Assembly: GCA_000155695.1 (NCBI GenBank)
Contig: DS990592.1
Coordinates: 687,919 to 751,918, forward strand
DNA: 64,000 nucleotides
Source: Verrucomicrobiia bacterium DG1235
GTDB lineage: Bacteria > Verrucomicrobiota > Verrucomicrobiia > Opitutales > Opitutaceae
Direction: 5' to 3'
Shown here: positions 63,034 through 64,000 of the stretch, piece by piece
How the letters are laid out: every line of letters begins with the position of its first letter
How positions within the stretch are numbered: position 1 is the first letter of the stretch
Made by a program: the position numbers and the translations under genes
The notes under the pieces: model-generated
The model's input: only the letters and a program-made list of their open reading frames with translations
What the model was told of the DNA's origin: nothing
Database searches by the model: none

Positions 63034-64000
63034 TTGCACCTCCCCGATAAGACACAGAAAACGCCTAGCTCACTTGTATTAGCCCTCGGATTTGTACTGG
63101 CGCTTGGCCTAAGCAGCTCGCTTGTACTAGTCCTCAGCATTCCGAGCCTACGGTTTGATTCAGCCGAACTGTGGCTGGCATCTTCGCTGATAGGCATAGT
63201 CGGGGGAGGAGGTGGAATTGTTTTGCTTCGACTCTTCGGAGCTTCTCTTGCAGGCAACAAGTCAGCTGAAGACTTAGGGCAAAGGCAGTATCGCTTGATT
63301 GCTGAGGCGACTGGGGACGCTGTTTGGATGGCTGAGGTGGATCCGGCGACTTTGGATCGAAACATTGTGTACGCAAATTCTGGATTCGAAGAAATCTGGG
63401 GTCGTTCGGTGGATGATTTGAAATCTCAGGGTTGCGTATACAACAGATGGATACATAAGGAAGATTATAATTGGGTTGGCGATGCTCTGACCGGTTTTCT
63501 GAAAGGTGAACACGGATGCGATATCGAGTTTCGGGTGATGCGTCCGGATGGGGCTGTTCGGTGGGTTTGGACGCGTGCGGATCGCTTTCTCGACGAGAGT
63601 GGACAAATCAAGTTCGTCGTTGGGTTTTCTCGCGACATAACTCAACTCAAGAGCTCGCGCCTCGCTCAGGAGGAGTCGGAACGCTACTATCGGTCTCTTT
63701 TTGATAACAGCAGTGACGCGATTCGGATTGTGGCGATGGACGGCTCCACAACCGATGTGAATCCAGCGTTTGAGCGACTGATAGGTCGCAAGCGAGAGGC
63801 GGTGCTCAGTCTAGGCTGTGAGGATCTTACGCCTCCGGAGTGGCTTCCGATGGAGAGGGAAATCATCGAGAAGCAAATCATGGTCCGTGGCTACTCAGAC
63901 GTTTACGAGAAGGAGTATTACACTGGAGAGGGTGGACGGGTGCAGGTGGCGATGCGTTCTTCGCTTATTCGTTCTGCAAATGGAGAGCCGACAGCGATCT
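63034..64000 (+). CDS. PAS-domain membrane sensor protein, N-terminal part (3' partial)
   Basis: The frame is open from stops at 62971 and 62980 to the window end. No ATG is available at the right place; TTG at 63034, preceded by AGAAGG, gives MHLPDKTQKTPSS. Two TM helices follow (LVLALGFVLALGLSSSLVLVL and LASSLIGIVGGGGGIVLL). A PAS/PAC unit begins YRLIAEATGDAVWM and ends with FRVMRPDGAVRWVWTRADRF and FVVGFSRDIT. A second PAS starts YYRSLFDNSSDAIRIV. The missing C-terminus should be a histidine kinase or a GGDEF/EAL output. Confidence 0.85.
   Translation, partial: MHLPDKTQKTPSSLVLALGFVLALGLSSSLVLVLSIPSLRFDSAELWLASSLIGIVGGGGGIVLLRLFGASLAGNKSAEDLGQRQYRLIAEATGDAVWMAEVDPATLDRNIVYANSGFEEIWGRSVDDLKSQGCVYNRWIHKEDYNWVGDALTGFLKGEHGCDIEFRVMRPDGAVRWVWTRADRFLDESGQIKFVVGFSRDITQLKSSRLAQEESERYYRSLFDNSSDAIRIVAMDGSTTDVNPAFERLIGRKREAVLSLGCEDLTPPEWLPMEREIIEKQIMVRGYSDVYEKEYYTGEGGRVQVAMRSSLIRSANGEPTAI

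Overview
The window looks like chromosome of a marine, facultatively anaerobic, polysaccharide-degrading Verrucomicrobiota, probably class Opitutae and close to Pelagicoccus. This is inferred from gene content and protein style; no rRNA or marker gene is present. Supporting traits are a GH10 xylanase, a GH52 beta-xylosidase and a GH20-like enzyme, a Reg_prop hybrid kinase, a very long pyruvate:ferredoxin oxidoreductase, NrfHA, two RND pumps, a secreted protein with the C-terminal module common in Verrucomicrobiota, and frequent TTG/GTG starts with weak Shine-Dalgarno sites. I saw no tRNA, rRNA, CRISPR, insertion sequence or prophage.

Layout. 1-12.0 kb (+): a surface-protein operon with the 3' part of a giant Ca-binding (RTX-like) exoprotein, a TpsA-type exoprotein with ten MBG repeats, its TpsB outer-membrane transporter, and a small secreted protein. 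12.1-19.4 kb: GH10 xylanase (-), M20 dipeptidase (+), nrfHA for ammonia-forming nitrite reduction (-), GH52 beta-xylosidase (-). 19.5-25.9 kb (-): TetR regulator, outer-membrane factor, adaptor and RND pump as one operon. 26.0-33.4 kb (-): hybrid sensor kinase, DUF5009-like membrane acyltransferase, GH20-like hydrolase, DUF1295 membrane protein. 33.6-37.6 kb: an unknown 266-aa protein (+), the peroxide-defence genes ahpC and ahpF (-) and a divergent OxyR-like regulator (+). 37.7-39.3 kb: RluA-type pseudouridine synthase and a glycine-rich RRM protein.

39.4-45.8 kb is the most system-like part. A YgaV/BigR-type (persulfide-sensor) ArsR regulator is divergent from an operon of two small Cys-containing membrane proteins (DUF2892, and a 56-aa DUF6132-like protein that is easily missed) followed by a complete TolC/adaptor/RND pump. 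A large interrupted palindrome lies in the control region. 46.0-53.2 kb: a large 1154-aa protein of unknown function, LemA plus DUF3137, a GNAT acetyltransferase, a secreted rhodanese and a small secreted protein. 53.4-55.4 kb (+): ECF sigma factor, membrane-anchored probable anti-sigma protein and a secreted PDZ protein. 55.5-60.1 kb (-): the 1548-aa pyruvate:ferredoxin oxidoreductase. 60.4-64.0 kb (+): a divergent LpxC-like deacetylase, a small secreted protein, a single-domain response regulator and the start of a PAS-domain membrane sensor that runs off the window.

Together the genes fit a cell that degrades xylan-type polymers, can ferment and respire nitrite, defends itself against peroxide and probably reactive sulfur, and invests heavily in surface proteins. 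Functions are read from motifs and remembered family features; no database search was run.
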